From Dendrobium chrysotoxum (Eukaryota; Streptophyta; Magnoliopsida; Asparagales; Orchidaceae): DNA of 64,000 nt. The translations under genes were made by a program, and so were the position numbers. Location: positions 29,320,951 to 29,384,950 of the forward strand of contig CM034312.1 in the NCBI GenBank assembly GCA_019925795.1, read 5' to 3'. Below the pieces are notes generated by a model that had not been told where the DNA came from, searched no databases, and saw nothing but the letters and a program-made list of their open reading frames with translations. Below, one piece after another: positions 1-10,785 of the stretch; within the stretch, counting starts at the first letter, position 1; every line of letters begins with the position of its first letter.

Positions 1-1000
1 AAATGATGCTTTCTGGTTATGTTTCTATTCTTAGTATTTTTATTTGATTTGCTTGTTTATTTCTTTTTGTGTTTTTTACTTTATATTTTTTATTTCCCGT
101 TATTTTTTTAATTTTAAGAATCAGATCACTACTCACTTCGGCTAAAGAACTTGCCTTCTAAATGAGATTTTTGTCGTATTTTTGTTTAGAAACTTACAAG
201 TAGTGATTAACACCTCTAAAATAGTTTAAAAAAAATATTGATGATTATTTTTCTTCCTCTAAACTCCTTTATGGTGTAGTTTTCTTTTGGAATCAAAATC
301 TTTTTCAAAATTAAAAAAATAAACTTTGAAATAGAGATCTATTTTATCTTCCTATAATAATCTATCTCATATGAGTATTGTTCCAAATCATTGAATCACT
401 TTCATATTTTCTTTCTATTTTGTAGTTTAGTTTTTCTTATCTAAGAGAGTAAATTTTTTCTTCTGTTATATCTAGAAGATAATTTCATAACTAAGAGTCT
501 TTTAGAAATTTTGAAAGAAAGGAAGCTCATAAAAGATGCGCAAAGAGCACCAATTAATACAAAATGAGCCCAACACTAAAAAGATGTGCAATATTTGTCA
601 ATAAATTATAAGATACATAAAATATATCAAAAATTAAAAGATGCACAAAGTGAGCCAAATAACTGAAAAAGGAGACACAAAATGAGCCCACAAAGAAATA
701 AGCTTCCATCTCTTTCATATCCTTAAAAATCTTAGAAGAATTCATGTGCCACTTAATATATTCAAACACCTAAGATTGAAAATCATGATTTCTCATTCTT
801 TACTTTACAATAGTATTTTATCAATTATTTTTTTAGAACGAAGTTTGAAAGGATCACTTTTCTTATCTAATTTCTTTTCTTCTGAATTATATTTTTATTT
901 AAAAAGAATTTGAACATGTAAGCTGTTCGAGGTAGGGTTTATAAAAATAAATTTTTCTAGATTTCAGCGTTGTCGATTCATTTTTTTCAAATTTTAAACT
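1..1000. other. Decayed internal region of a Sirevirus-like element
   Basis: No intact gene. Positions about 530-700 hold several degenerate copies of a purine-rich phrase built on AAAAGATGCGCAAAGTG...AAAATGAGCCC. The same phrase occurs inside the LTR element at 5090-5260, so this stretch is probably the 3' internal part of a related copy. Short ORFs here are not supported by any recognisable domain. Confidence 0.45.
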
Positions 1001-1129
1001 TAAGGTAATTTTGTCATTTATTGAATGATGATGAAGAAAAAATTTTCTTTTGCTTTTTTTATTGCTTTTTTTGTTGTATTTTTTACTTGTTCTTGTTATT
1101 TTTTACTTTTTTAATTTTTGGGACCTCTT

Positions 1130-1605
1130 CTGATCAACTCTATCCATTCTCAAAATTTTCAATTTTTGTTCACTTCGTCCTGAACGATATAATATCATCC
1201 TAGACAATACCATCAATTCATTGTTCACCTTCCATGTAATGGCAAATCTGCACCTATTATTACTGATTGTCTTGAACGATCTCCCAATCATCCCGTATGA
1301 TCCACGTGGCACAAATGGCTGGCTGATTTCAATGTAGTTGGTACGATCTTTAATGACTCATTGTCCTAGATGATACACGTATTCGTCCTGGACGATCCAG
1401 CTAGTCAAAGATCATTCTGGCTGACTCCTCGGGACGATTTCCTATGTTTGATCGTCTTGGATGATAGGACCACCTTTTTGACCAATCATCCTAGACGTCA
1501 TTATTTCTCTAAATCGTCCAGGACGATCGTGAACGATAGGACCACTTTTTTGACCAATTGTCCTAAACACCATTATTACTTTAAATCTTCATGGATGATC
1601 TAGAC
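1130..1605 (+). promoter_or_regulatory. Palindrome array upstream of a transposon ORF
   Basis: A dense run of ATCGTCC-N-GGACGAT palindromes and degenerate versions. A perfect copy (7+1+7) is at 1513-1527 and near-perfect ones are at about 1384-1397 and 1450-1466. The array ends just before a TATA-like TTTATAAA at 1611-1618, about 70 bp upstream of the ATG at 1689. This layout matches the U3 regions of the five LTRs described below, yet the sequence outside the palindromes is not obviously the same LTR. Confidence 0.6.
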
Positions 1606-1688
1606 AACTCTTTATAAACAGGTCGATTTTAAGCCTTTTTCTCACCCCAAACCTTCTTTCCTCAATCCCTAGCACTAAAATCTTCTTT

Positions 1689-2025
1689 ATGGCTAGTGGC
1701 AAATATTCGAGGATGCTGACTAGAAGTTCCTCCAGGGGAATTGTAGACCCTCACTTCATTGAGGCAGCTGATCAGGATGCTTACCTTTGGTACAAATCTA
1801 CCGGGATTACATCCTCAAAGATAGTCAATCCCCGCACACTAACCTATCCGGTATTAGATCTGTCCATCCATACATCTCTTACCTTCATTCTAGACCTCGT
1901 AGTCCCTTTGAATTTTGAACTTCTATAAGAGTTCTTTGCCAGCCTTAGACTTACCTCTGCCTATACTGCACTTCAATCATACGTCAACAAATGGCCTGTA
2001 GAAATAACTTATCAGGACTACCATA
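1689..2025 (+). pseudogene. Transposon-type ORF, 5' part, cut by an LTR element
   Basis: The frame opens at ATG 1689 and reads to TAA at 1926-1928, then continues in the same frame without another stop to the insertion point at 2025. Removing the element at 2026-7360 and one target-site copy brings the frame into phase with 7361 onwards. The reunited reading resembles the uncharacterised 'putative plant transposon protein' domain common in non-autonomous plant LTR elements. That family call is from memory of its pattern and was not searched. The gene is broken by one stop plus a 5.3-kb insertion. Confidence 0.5.
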
Positions 2026-3448
2026 TGTTGCGACTCGGACTCACGAGTTTATATTTTGATGATAACAAATATTGTGGATCACATCATTATGTCTCCTAAT
2101 ATTTATAATTTATATTTATTTATGTGTATACTAACATTTCAGCAACACCTTGCACCATCCAACGAAGAATCATAGCTTAAGATTGGATAGAATAGGTTAT
2201 GCTGTGAAAAGTTTGTAATGTACATTGATGTAATTTTGATTTCTTGAGTCTAATCTTATAAAGGTGTTTGTCAGCTTGGTGACCATGCATACACACACTC
2301 AAGGAGTGAGATTGTGCCAAAACAAAAAGTTCAATTTATGAACTAATCATCCTGGATGATTTATATCGTCCTGGACGATCCAATGCATTCTTAAAATCAT
2401 AGTTGCCATAATAATTCGGGCAAGATTTTAAGTTTCTATTTTTTGTCTAATCATTTAGGACGATCTATATCATTCTTGACGATCTACGAAAATGTTGCCT
2501 AAATTAATCCTGTGATTAGTCAATCAAATCTACTTAATTTGATATTTTGATCGTACTGGATGATCTTAGAATCGTCCTAGATGATTCATGTAAATTTGAA
2601 CATATCGTCTCGGTGATCATCCTTGACTATTAGGTCAAATCCTGCACATCGTCCTGGATGATCCTTCTATCATCATGGACGATCTTTGGCAGCAGAATTG
2701 AGTTTTTATGGTTTTCTAAAGCTCTCTTTTTAAGCACATTGTCCTGGACGATCCTACGATCGTCCTAGACGATCTTTGCCGCTAGAATTGATTTTCTAGG
2801 ATTTTTGAAGCCCTTTGGCAGCCATTGAGGCTTCGTTTCTTCTGGAAAAAACTTGAAGAGAGAGCTTGAAAGGGAGAGTGGAAAGGGTGGAGTTTGAGAG
2901 GGAGAAGAGCCTTTAAAGGGGGATTTTTGAGGGAGTGTAAGGGGGTTTCACACGATTGCTCTGGCAAGCTTGCACCTAAGTACCAGCAGATTCAAGGGTC
3001 ATCTCGAGATAAGTTTTAGAAAGAAGAAGATCTCTTTGGTGTTAAAGGACCTGGCTACTTTGCCACACCGAGGAAGGTGGAAGTGATTTTGTAAGGGCTT
3101 CTCCGCGTAGCTGTGGGGGCTAAAGGAGAGTCACTAAAGGTGTAGTACAATACTCGGAAGGTGCCTCCGAGGAGTGGATGTAGGTCAGGTTGGACCAAAT
3201 CACTATGAATCTGGTGTGTTCTTTATGATTATTTTTTGTATTTTATTTTACTATGATTAACTGCTTGGGTGAAATCTGTGATTGATCTTTTTATTATTGA
3301 TTCAATTCATTTCCGCTGCAAGATATAAAAAGATATTTTTTTTGTCAAAAAAGTTTTTTTAAATATCCAATTCACCCCCCCCCCCCCCTCTCTCTTGGTT
3401 AGCCTCGGAACTAGTTCATAAGGGCTTAACAACCCTAACGAACTTTCA
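2026..3448 (+). repeat. LTR A (5' LTR)
   Basis: 1423-bp LTR with U3 palindromes at about 2347-2779, a C14 run at 3375-3388, and the end TTTCA shared with the other copies. Compared with LTR B it lacks about 37 bp near 2815, including the TATTTAAG TATA-like box that B has at 6711-6718. It has one more palindrome unit than B near 2740-2777. Confidence 0.85.
2347..2779 (+). promoter_or_regulatory. Palindrome array in U3 of LTR A
   Basis: Pairs of palindromes recur with uneven spacing. A perfect ATCGTCC-T-GGACGAT is at 2365-2379. Further near copies are at about 2348, 2450, 2470, 2550, 2572, 2650, 2670, 2741 and 2762. The usual TATA box downstream is deleted in this copy. Confidence 0.7.
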
Positions 3449-3450
3449 AG

Positions 3451-3464
3451 TATATCAGAGCGGG
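3451..3464 (+). other. Primer binding site (tRNA-Met type)
   Basis: TATATCAGAGCGGG begins two bases after the end of LTR A. It matches the plant consensus TGGTATCAGAGC except at the first positions. Confidence 0.65.
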
Positions 3465-3506
3465 ATTCATAAAATCAAATATTTGAAAACTTTTAAATTT
3501 TGATAA

Positions 3507-4523
3507 ATGGCTAATTTTGGAAATCATAATATTGTGGAAGGATATTCAATCACCCAACCACCTTTATTTAAAAATATTACTTTTAATTTTTGAAAAATTT
3601 GTATGTCTATTTTCTTGAAATCAATAGATTATCACATGTGATATATGATTTAAACTAGTTATTTTGTACCATCACTTATTATAGATGGAATCAAAACTGA
3701 TGTTCCTTTTTCTGAATGGAGTAGAGTAGATAAGATCAATGCTCAATTAAATGTTAAATATTTGAATTATTTTTTCTATGCCTTAAATTCTGATGATTGC
3801 ATGATAATATCTACATATACTACTGGCAAAAAAATTTGAGATAAATTATGCATTACATATGAAGGAACTAGTGAAGTTAAGCAATCTAAATTGAATATTC
3901 TAATGTATGATTATGAACTTTTTAGCATGAAATATTATGAGACGATCTTAGATATGTATATTAGTTTTACTCAAATTATGACATCATTGCATGCTTTAGG
4001 TAAAGAATTTTCAAACTTTAAAAAGATCAATAAAATTCTACATTGTCTACTAGATAAGTTTGATGCCAAAGTCGTTGTTATTTGTGAATCAAAAAATTTG
4101 AATGATTATACTATTGATAATTTGATTGGCTCACTCATTGCCTACGAGAAAACTGTAAGTCAAAGACTAGTGGATGCAAGAAAAATGATAGTACTAAATA
4201 CTAAAGACATGAATGAAAGTGGCTTAGTAGATGATGAAAGTGAAGAGTTAGCATCAATAACAACCAAATTGAAAAATCTACTAAAGTATAAGCATCAACA
4301 TCAACAAAAGTGGAACAAAGGTAAAAAAGATAAGAATGTTAAGATTTCTTCTGATATTATTTATTTTGGATGTAGGAAACCTGAACATGTGAAAAATCAG
4401 TGCCTAAACTTAAAAACCCTTCTTGAAAAGGAAAAGGGTAAAGCTAAGCAAATTGTAATAATGAAAAATAATACAAAGCAAAAAATCTCCTGGGCAGACC
4501 TAGCTTCTGAATCATCAGACTAG
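3507..4523 (+). pseudogene. Copia gag remnant with damaged zinc knuckle
   Basis: Translation from ATG 3507 begins with the N-terminal wording usual for Sirevirus/copia gag (MANFG, EGYSI, PPLF, SIFLKSIDY) but meets several stops before 3890. From 3891 a 210-residue open stretch covers the UBN2-type gag body; its ALGKEF, KIL and LIGSL...YE landmarks are visible. A zinc knuckle ends it: Cys161, His166 and Cys171 of the open stretch are kept, but the first cysteine is Tyr158, so the CX2CX4HX4C motif is incomplete. No pol follows the stop at 4521-4523. Gag normally packages element RNA; this copy is unlikely to do so. Confidence 0.7.
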
Positions 4524-5952
4524 GAGCGAGATGATATGGATTAAAGTTTTACATATGTGTTTGTGTTTGTGTGAATGTTTTTACTATTTGTATTTTTTTT
4601 AGTTTTCTTTTTACTAATTTTATTTTTGTTTTTGAAATCTTTTATTTTTTTTCTATATAATTATCAATTTTCTTGATCAGCACACACATATCATATTTTT
4701 TTATTATACGTTTTAAAAAATCAAACCACTTTTTAAAAGATCATTTTTTTTTCTAAAAATAAAAATTTACCTCCTATTTCTTGAAATTTTATGAAAGTTG
4801 TGGTTGACTTCTTTAAAATCAGTCAAAAAAAGGAAACTCATGATTTTCTCTCTATCTCATTTCTTTAATGAGGCTATTTCACTTTTGATTCAAAATCTAC
4901 ATCAAATGATAAATTGGATCTTGAAATTGAACTTTTTCAATCTCCCTATATTTGCTCTATCTCATAGGGTTCTTTTGTAAATTGTTGAATCCATTTCGTT
5001 ATTTTCTTCATCAAGCTGTTCATTTTTGTCACTAGATTGGGTTTGCTTTAGTCTTTAAAATTACAGAAATGAAGCATATTTAGAAAAAAAAAAAGGGGAC
5101 AAAATGAGCTCAAAACTGAAAAGATGCATAATGTCGCCAAAATAAAAAATTAAAAGATGCGCAATGTCTCCAAAATGAAAAGATACATAAAGTGTATTAA
5201 AAGATGCGCAAAGTACGCCAAAAACTAATCAAGAGGCACAAAATGAGCCCATAATAAGTTAGTTTAACTTTCTTGTATTTCTTAAATCTTAAGAAAACCC
5301 TTATATCTATTAATATTTTTGATACTTGAGTTTGGAAATCATGACTTTTGATTCACCTTTTTGCATTAATCTTTTATTAGATATATCTCATATAAAAAGT
5401 TTTGAAAAGATTATTATTTTCTTCTCTAATTTGTTCCTTGATTTAGATATTGGCATAAAACATTTTTGAGCCTGTTAAAGAACCTGAGTTTGGATTAACA
5501 ATTTCTGAATTTCTAACCTTTTTAGGTTATGCGTAGTCAATACATGCTTCACTAAGTTTTTTAATAAAATTAAGAGGTAACTTTCTCATTCCAAGAAAAT
5601 TTTGATATTTTAAACTAAGTTTTCTAAATTTTTTTCACCATATTAGGGTCCGTTTTGATCTTTTAATCTATTTTTTCTATTTTATTTTTCTATACTCCTC
5701 TTCTTTTTGATAATGTCAATGGGGGAGAAAGTATTGTTATATTTGTGTTATAGTTGAACGTACTATTATTTTTGTGTTGTATTTATTTATTTTATTTTAT
5801 TTACTTTATTTTAAAATAAAAAAATAAAAAAAAGAAAATTTTATTTCCCCTATTTTTAAAATTTTTATCTTAGCGAGGGGGAGTTTAGGAGAAAATTCTT
5901 TTTGTTTACAAATTTAACCAGTAATATTTGCCATCATCAAAAAGGGAGAGAT
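4524..5952 (+). other. Internal 3' region with sub-repeats and three purine tracts
   Basis: Non-coding. Positions 5090-5260 hold a degenerate repeat built on AAAAGATGCGCAAAGT and AAAATGAGC, also seen at 530-700. Purine tracts lie at 5721-5730, 5875-5884 and 5938-5951; the last abuts LTR B and would be the functional polypurine tract. Confidence 0.55.
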
Positions 5953-7360
5953 TGTTACGACTCAGACTCACGAGTTTATGTTTTGATGATAACAAATATT
6001 ATGGATCACATCATTATGTCTCCTAATTTTTGTAATGTATATTTATTTATGTGTATACTAACATTTTAGGAACACCTTATATCATCCAACGAAGAATTAG
6101 AGCTCAAGATTGGGTAGAATAGGTTATGCTGTGAAAAATTTGTAATATACATTAATGTAATTTTAATTTCTTGAGTCTAGTCCTCTAAAGGTGTTTGCCA
6201 GCTTGGTGATCATGCACACACACACTCGGGGAGTGAGATTGTGCCAAAATTAGAAGTTTAATTTCTGAACTAATCGACCTGTACGATCCAATGAGTTCTC
6301 AAAATCGTAGCCGCCATAATAATTCAAGCAAGATTTTAAGTTTCTATTTTTGGTATAATCATCCAGGACTATCCATATCATACTGGACGATCTGATAATT
6401 GCATAAATTAATCCTGTGATTAGTCAATCAAATCTGCTTAATTTGATATTTTGATCGTGTTGGACAATCTTAGAATCGCCCTGGACGATTCGTGCAAATT
6501 TGAACATATCGTCCAGGTGATTTTTCAAATGATCATCCTGGACTATCAGGTCAAATTCTGCACATCATCTTGGATGATCCTTCTATCATCCTGGATGATC
6601 TTTGGAGGCAAAATTGAGTTCTTAGGGTTTTCTGAAGCTCTCTTTTTAAGCACATCATCCTGGACGATCTTTGCCGCTAGAATTAATTTTCTAGGGTTTT
6701 TGAAGCCCTCTATTTAAGCTTTCTTAAGGAACCTGCTAAGGGTCTTTTAGCAGACATTGAGGCTTCATTTCTTCTGGAGAAAACTTGAAGAGAGAGCTTG
6801 AAAGGGAGTGGAAAGGGTGGAGTTTGAGAGAGAGAAGAGCCTTGGAAGAGAGATTTTCAAGGGAGTGTGACGGGGTTTCACACAGTTGCTCCGGTAAGCT
6901 TATACCTAAGTACCATCAAATTCAAGGGTCATCTCGAGGGAAGTTTTGGGAAGAAGAAGATCTCTTTGGTGTCAAAGGATCTGGCTTCTCCTCGTACCGG
7001 GGAAGGTGGAAGTGATTTTGTAAGGGCTTCTCCGCCTAGCTGTGGGGGCTAAAGGAGAGTCACTAAAGGTGTAGTGCAATACTCAGAGAGTGCCTCTGAG
7101 AAGTGGACGTAGGTCAGGTTGGACCGAACCACTATAAATCTAGTGTGTTCTTTCTGATTATTTTTTGCATTTTATTTTACTACGATTAATTGCTTGGGTG
7201 AAATTTATGATTGATCTTTTTATTATTGATTTAATTCGTGTCCGCTGTAAGATATAAAAAGATTTTTTTTATTAAATTTTTTTTTAAATATCCAATTCAC
7301 CCTCTCTTGGTTAGCCTCGGGACTAGTTCATAAGGGCTTAACAACCCTAACGAACTTTCA
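5953..7360 (+). repeat. LTR B (3' LTR)
   Basis: 1408-bp partner of LTR A. It starts TGTTACGACTC and ends GAACTTTCA. U3 palindromes span about 6267-6669, then TATTTAAG at 6711-6718. The C run is short here (CCC before TCTCTTGG). Confidence 0.85.
6267..6718 (+). promoter_or_regulatory. Palindrome array and TATA box of LTR B
   Basis: Near-palindromes of ATCGTCC-N-GGACGAT occur at about 6272, 6358, 6380, 6452, 6475, 6531, 6563, 6585 and 6655. The TATA-like TATTTAAG at 6711-6718 follows about 40 bp after the last one. The last unit is single where LTR A has two. Confidence 0.65.
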
Positions 7361-7982
7361 CCATGAAATTCTTAAACTTTCCACCACTGGAGACAAGCAT
7401 CATATCTTGACTTCAAATCTTAATTTCAACTGGAGCCCTATTAATCAGTATCTAAGAAACACTAATGTGACTTACCATGACGATGCCTCTAGTTCATTAG
7501 TCAAAGATGCTAGGACCATCCAACATGTCCTTAGAACTTCTGTAATTTCAAAAATTGATGACTGTGTTCACATTACTCCTTTAATCTCCATCACCACTTA
7601 TTATATAATGGCTCGTAGGGATTTCAATGCTACTAATCTTCTATTCAGATACATTGAACACTTGACTAGCATTAAGGATCCAGGACATAAAAGAAAACCA
7701 AATCTGGCCTTAGGACACATTATTGCTTATGTTCTTGAAATAAAGTACAACCTTTAACATCCTACCCCACCAAATTATCAACCTTCCTTCTACACCAATA
7801 GCTCCTTCCACGTCCTTCACAGTACCCGTCTCCATCTGGAGTACGAGGAGACTGGGGGAGCAGAGGAAGAAGCTATTCCTGAACTTATTCCTCTTTGCCA
7901 GCAGTCACCGATCGATCAGCTGGTACAACATTTTGATCAGTGGGAAGCCAGATTTGAGTCTTATGTCACGGAGCAACAGTAG
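7361..7982 (+). pseudogene. Transposon-type ORF, 3' part
   Basis: The frame is continuous with 1689-2025 once the inserted element is removed. It has one stop at 7755-7757 and then stays open to TAG 7980-7982. Its middle has the spacing typical of the plant transposon-protein domain: a helix with HVL, a tolerant segment, then IARRDF-like wording and a final helix before a linker. The distal part is acidic and glutamine-rich, as in the tails of that family. Two stops plus the insertion make it a pseudogene; function unknown. Confidence 0.5.
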
Positions 7983-8115
7983 CAGCAGCACACCTCTTCC
8001 CTATCCCAATTTCTCCTACTACATGCCTGATGTCATACAGATCCTATCGACTCACAACAACAGATCTCTTAGTAATCTCTTTCCCTGTTAAGTTTTAATT
8101 AATATTAATAATATT

Positions 8116-8141
8116 CATTATTATTATCATCATCATCATCA

Positions 8142-8197
<56 letters not shown>

Positions 8198-8211
8198 AGT
8201 GTGTGTATGTG

Positions 8212-8269
<58 letters not shown>
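8116..8269. repeat. Compound microsatellite (TTA)n then (TA)n
   Basis: (ATT/TTA)n with a short ATC patch at 8116-8197, then (TA)n at 8213-8269. Poly-Asn/Asp ORFs across it are artefacts of the repeat. Confidence 0.97.
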
Positions 8270-8272
<3 letters not shown>

Positions 8273-8329
8273 AAAAAGGGAGAAAAAAAAGAAAGAAAAA
8301 AAGAAGAAAATAATAAAAGAAAAAGAAAA

Positions 8330-9023
8330 AGAAATGGAAGTTAGTTGCCCCAATCTTCGCACCATCGACACCTGCATCATCGTCGCTAGCATAGCTCGTA
8401 AGGTATAATTCAAACCCTCCAAATCCTATCCTCGATGCTCGTGGCGCATCAGGAAATCACCTATACAAGCTTTTCTTATCCTGTTAGGAGGGAACCCAAT
8501 GAGGGACTTACAGTGAGGTGAGTAGGGCCTGTACATGCTTTTCTTAGCATGGCGGAGATAATTTTAAGTACCCATGTACGAGCTTCAGTGCTTGTAGGAA
8601 AAAGTTACGCATTTCAAACAAGTACCTCTTAAGACCTATATACACCATTCTTAGAATGGTGGGATTGAAAATCACAACCACGATGTCACTTGACACCTAC
8701 CATACATGCTTTTTATAGTGTGGTGGGAAGGCCCAGCTCCGTAAATTTCTCCTAAACGGGGGAGATGCTGGGAGGCTGTCAAAATTTCAACTAACAGGGG
8801 ACCTGATATGATAAAGAACAAAACTTGCAAAATGAACAACAGGAAATTGGATCCTAAAACTTAAAGTGCACATTCAAATTGAAGATACAAATCCTAAAAT
8901 ATGACTCAAGTAATTCAAATGAAAGTTAATAAACAAGCAGGGGACTCATGGTGGGAAATCTTCAGATATGGGCTAATTGCAAACAACATCAGTTGATTGT
9001 AAGGAGCGCAAACACTTCCTACA
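8330..9023. other. Repeat-derived non-coding DNA
   Basis: No open frame of note. A purine-rich GGGGGAGATGCTGGGAGG at about 8758-8775 is followed by TGTCAAAATTTC, which could be a polypurine tract next to an LTR start. I found no partner LTR, so the boundary is unproven. Confidence 0.3.
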
Positions 9024-9365
9024 TGTTACAGATCTGGGCTGAAATCTTGTGATTTTGATGATAACAAATATTATTATTTTTATTTACTATGTTATCTCCT
9101 AATAATTAAAGTTCATTTCATATCTATTTTCTCTGTTGAATACTAACATTTCGGGTCCACAAGCTCACTCTCAAGCCAGCTCAAGATTTGGTAGACTAAG
9201 ACTGAGTCAAGTCTGTAATTTTAATTTAAATGCATTTTCTACCTTTCTTGAGTCAATTATAATATGGTGGATCCTGAAGCTAAGTAACCTTGCACACACA
9301 TACACTCAAGGGACTGTGTAAAGGGAGCCAAAGAAAATAAATTTTTTTGACCAAATTGTACAGGA

Positions 9366-10008
9366 TAATTTTTTATTGTCCTAGACGATCTGTTCAGCTC
9401 ACAACCCAAATTAGGGTATCTGGGTCAAGTAAATCTAATTAAAAAAATTGTCCTAAACGATACTTCCATCATCCTGGATAATATGCTTAAATCAAAATAC
9501 CCAACCACCAAACCCATTTAGGCAAGATTTTATAACTCACAAATTGCACTAATCATACAGAACGATCCTGATCATCCTGGATGATTCATATATAATCATG
9601 CTTAAATTGATCAGGTGATTAGGAGAGTAATTGAGGTTAGATTGATCGATCATATCATCCAGGAAGATTGCAGAATTGTACTAAATGATTTCTCCTAAGT
9701 CTCCTGGACGTCCCGAACTATCTGCTGGATGATAATGTCTGATTTTGAACTAATTGTTTAGGATGATCGTGACATCATCCTGGACGATCAGTTATATTTC
9801 TACATATCATCCTGACTTATCTTATGGACGTCCCGAACTATCTACTGAATGAAAGTGTATGTTTGAACTAATCGTACAGAACGATGATCACATCGTCCGG
9901 CTGGAAGAGCTGATTTGAACTAATCGTACAAGACAATCGCTAGATCATCTTGGATGATATTATCTGCAAGTTAAAAATTATGGCACTTTTTGAGGCCTCC
10001 TATTTAAG
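9366..10008 (+). promoter_or_regulatory. Palindrome array and TATA box of LTR C
   Basis: Many degenerate ATCGTCC-N-GGACGAT sites. Within it a higher-order unit containing GACGTCCCGAACTATCT appears twice, at about 9706 and 9826, a spacing of about 120 bp. TATTTAAG follows at 10001. Confidence 0.65.
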
Positions 10009-10224
10009 CTCTCTTACTTGCTGATGTAAAAATCTTTTGCTATTTTTCTAATCCAAAAATATCTTAAAGGAGAGGGAGAGTTTGGGAGAGAGAGAGAGGA
10101 ACTTGTGAGGGGGAGTTTGTGAGGGGATTCACAAAGGTTGCTCCAAGCAAGGATTCGATCATCTTCTTCTTTCTTCATCCTTGATTCCTTGGTGGCTCTA
10201 GGGAGACGATCATTAGCATTAGAT

Positions 10225-10345
10225 CTAGGTTCTTTGCCTACTCTAGGTGGGAGTAAAAGGATTATCAGGTTTTTGGCCTACTCCAGGAGGGAGTAAAAGG
10301 ATTGTCAGGTTCTCTGCCTACTCCAGGAGGGAGTAAAAGGATTCA
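10225..10345 (+). repeat. Minisatellite in LTR C leader
   Basis: Two and a half to three copies of a unit of about 48 bp carrying CTGCCTACTCCAGGAGGGAG, downstream of the TATA box. Related units occur in LTRs D and E but not in A and B. Confidence 0.75.
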
Positions 10346-10680
10346 AGATTCTCTACCTCACTGAATGTGTAGAAAGATTTTGTAAGGGCTTCTCTGCCTT
10401 GCTACGGGGGCAAAAGGAGAGATACTAACTGATTAGTGCAATGCCTAGAACGAGAGGCTCTGGGAAGTGGACATAGGTCAGATTTAACCGTACCACTATA
10501 AATCTATTGTGTTCCTTTTACTTTTTTTTTTCACATGTATTTTCACTTGTTTCTATGATCTAATCTGTGATTGAAATCTCTGTTTTTGATTATCTACTTC
10601 CGCTTAAATTATTTGTGTTTAAAATATTCGAAAAGATTTAAAAAAAAATTTTTTTTGCTTAAAGAAATTTAAAATTCACA

Positions 10681-10681
<1 letters not shown>

Positions 10682-10724
<43 letters not shown>
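10682..10724. repeat. Poly-C tract of 43
   Basis: An uninterrupted run of 43 C between TTCACAT and TCTTGG. The same LTR site has 14 C in A, 3 in B, 6 in D and 6 in E (read on its own strand), so it is a hypermutable homopolymer. Its exact length may be affected by sequencing. Confidence 0.9.
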
Positions 10725-10726
<2 letters not shown>

Positions 10727-10785
10727 TTGGTTAGCCTCTGTACTAGTTCTATAGGGTTTAACACCCCTCACAAACTTTCACTACA

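Larger units (their letters stand above)
2026..7360 (+). mobile_element. Non-autonomous Sirevirus-like Ty1/copia element
   Basis: Two direct LTRs (2026-3448, 5953-7360) start TGTT and end TTTCA. They are flanked by CCATA (2021-2025) and CCATG (7361-7365), a 4/5 target-site match. A tRNA-Met-type primer site, TATATCAGAGCGGG, follows the left LTR at 3451. Three purine tracts precede the right LTR (about 5721, 5875 and 5938), recalling the multiplied polypurine tracts described for Sireviruses. The internal part is only about 2.5 kb: it holds a decayed copia gag and no protease, integrase, reverse transcriptase or RNase H. It would therefore need enzymes supplied in trans. Assignment to Sirevirus rests on PBS, multiple PPTs, gag type and LTR palindromes. 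Confidence 0.82.
9024..10780 (+). repeat. Solo LTR C
   Basis: 1757 bp of the same family as LTRs A and B: TGTTACAGATCTGG start, GATGATAACAAATATT block, palindromic U3, TATTTAAG at 10001-10008, a transcribed-leader minisatellite, the GGTTAGCCTC block and a TTTCA end. It is flanked by CTACA at 9019-9023 and 10781-10785, a perfect 5-bp target duplication. No internal region remains, consistent with LTR-LTR recombination. Confidence 0.88.

Noticed and set aside
8105..8422. ORFs of poly-Asn/Asp and Ile-Tyr repeats on both strands
   Set aside because: Translations of the TTA and TA microsatellites.
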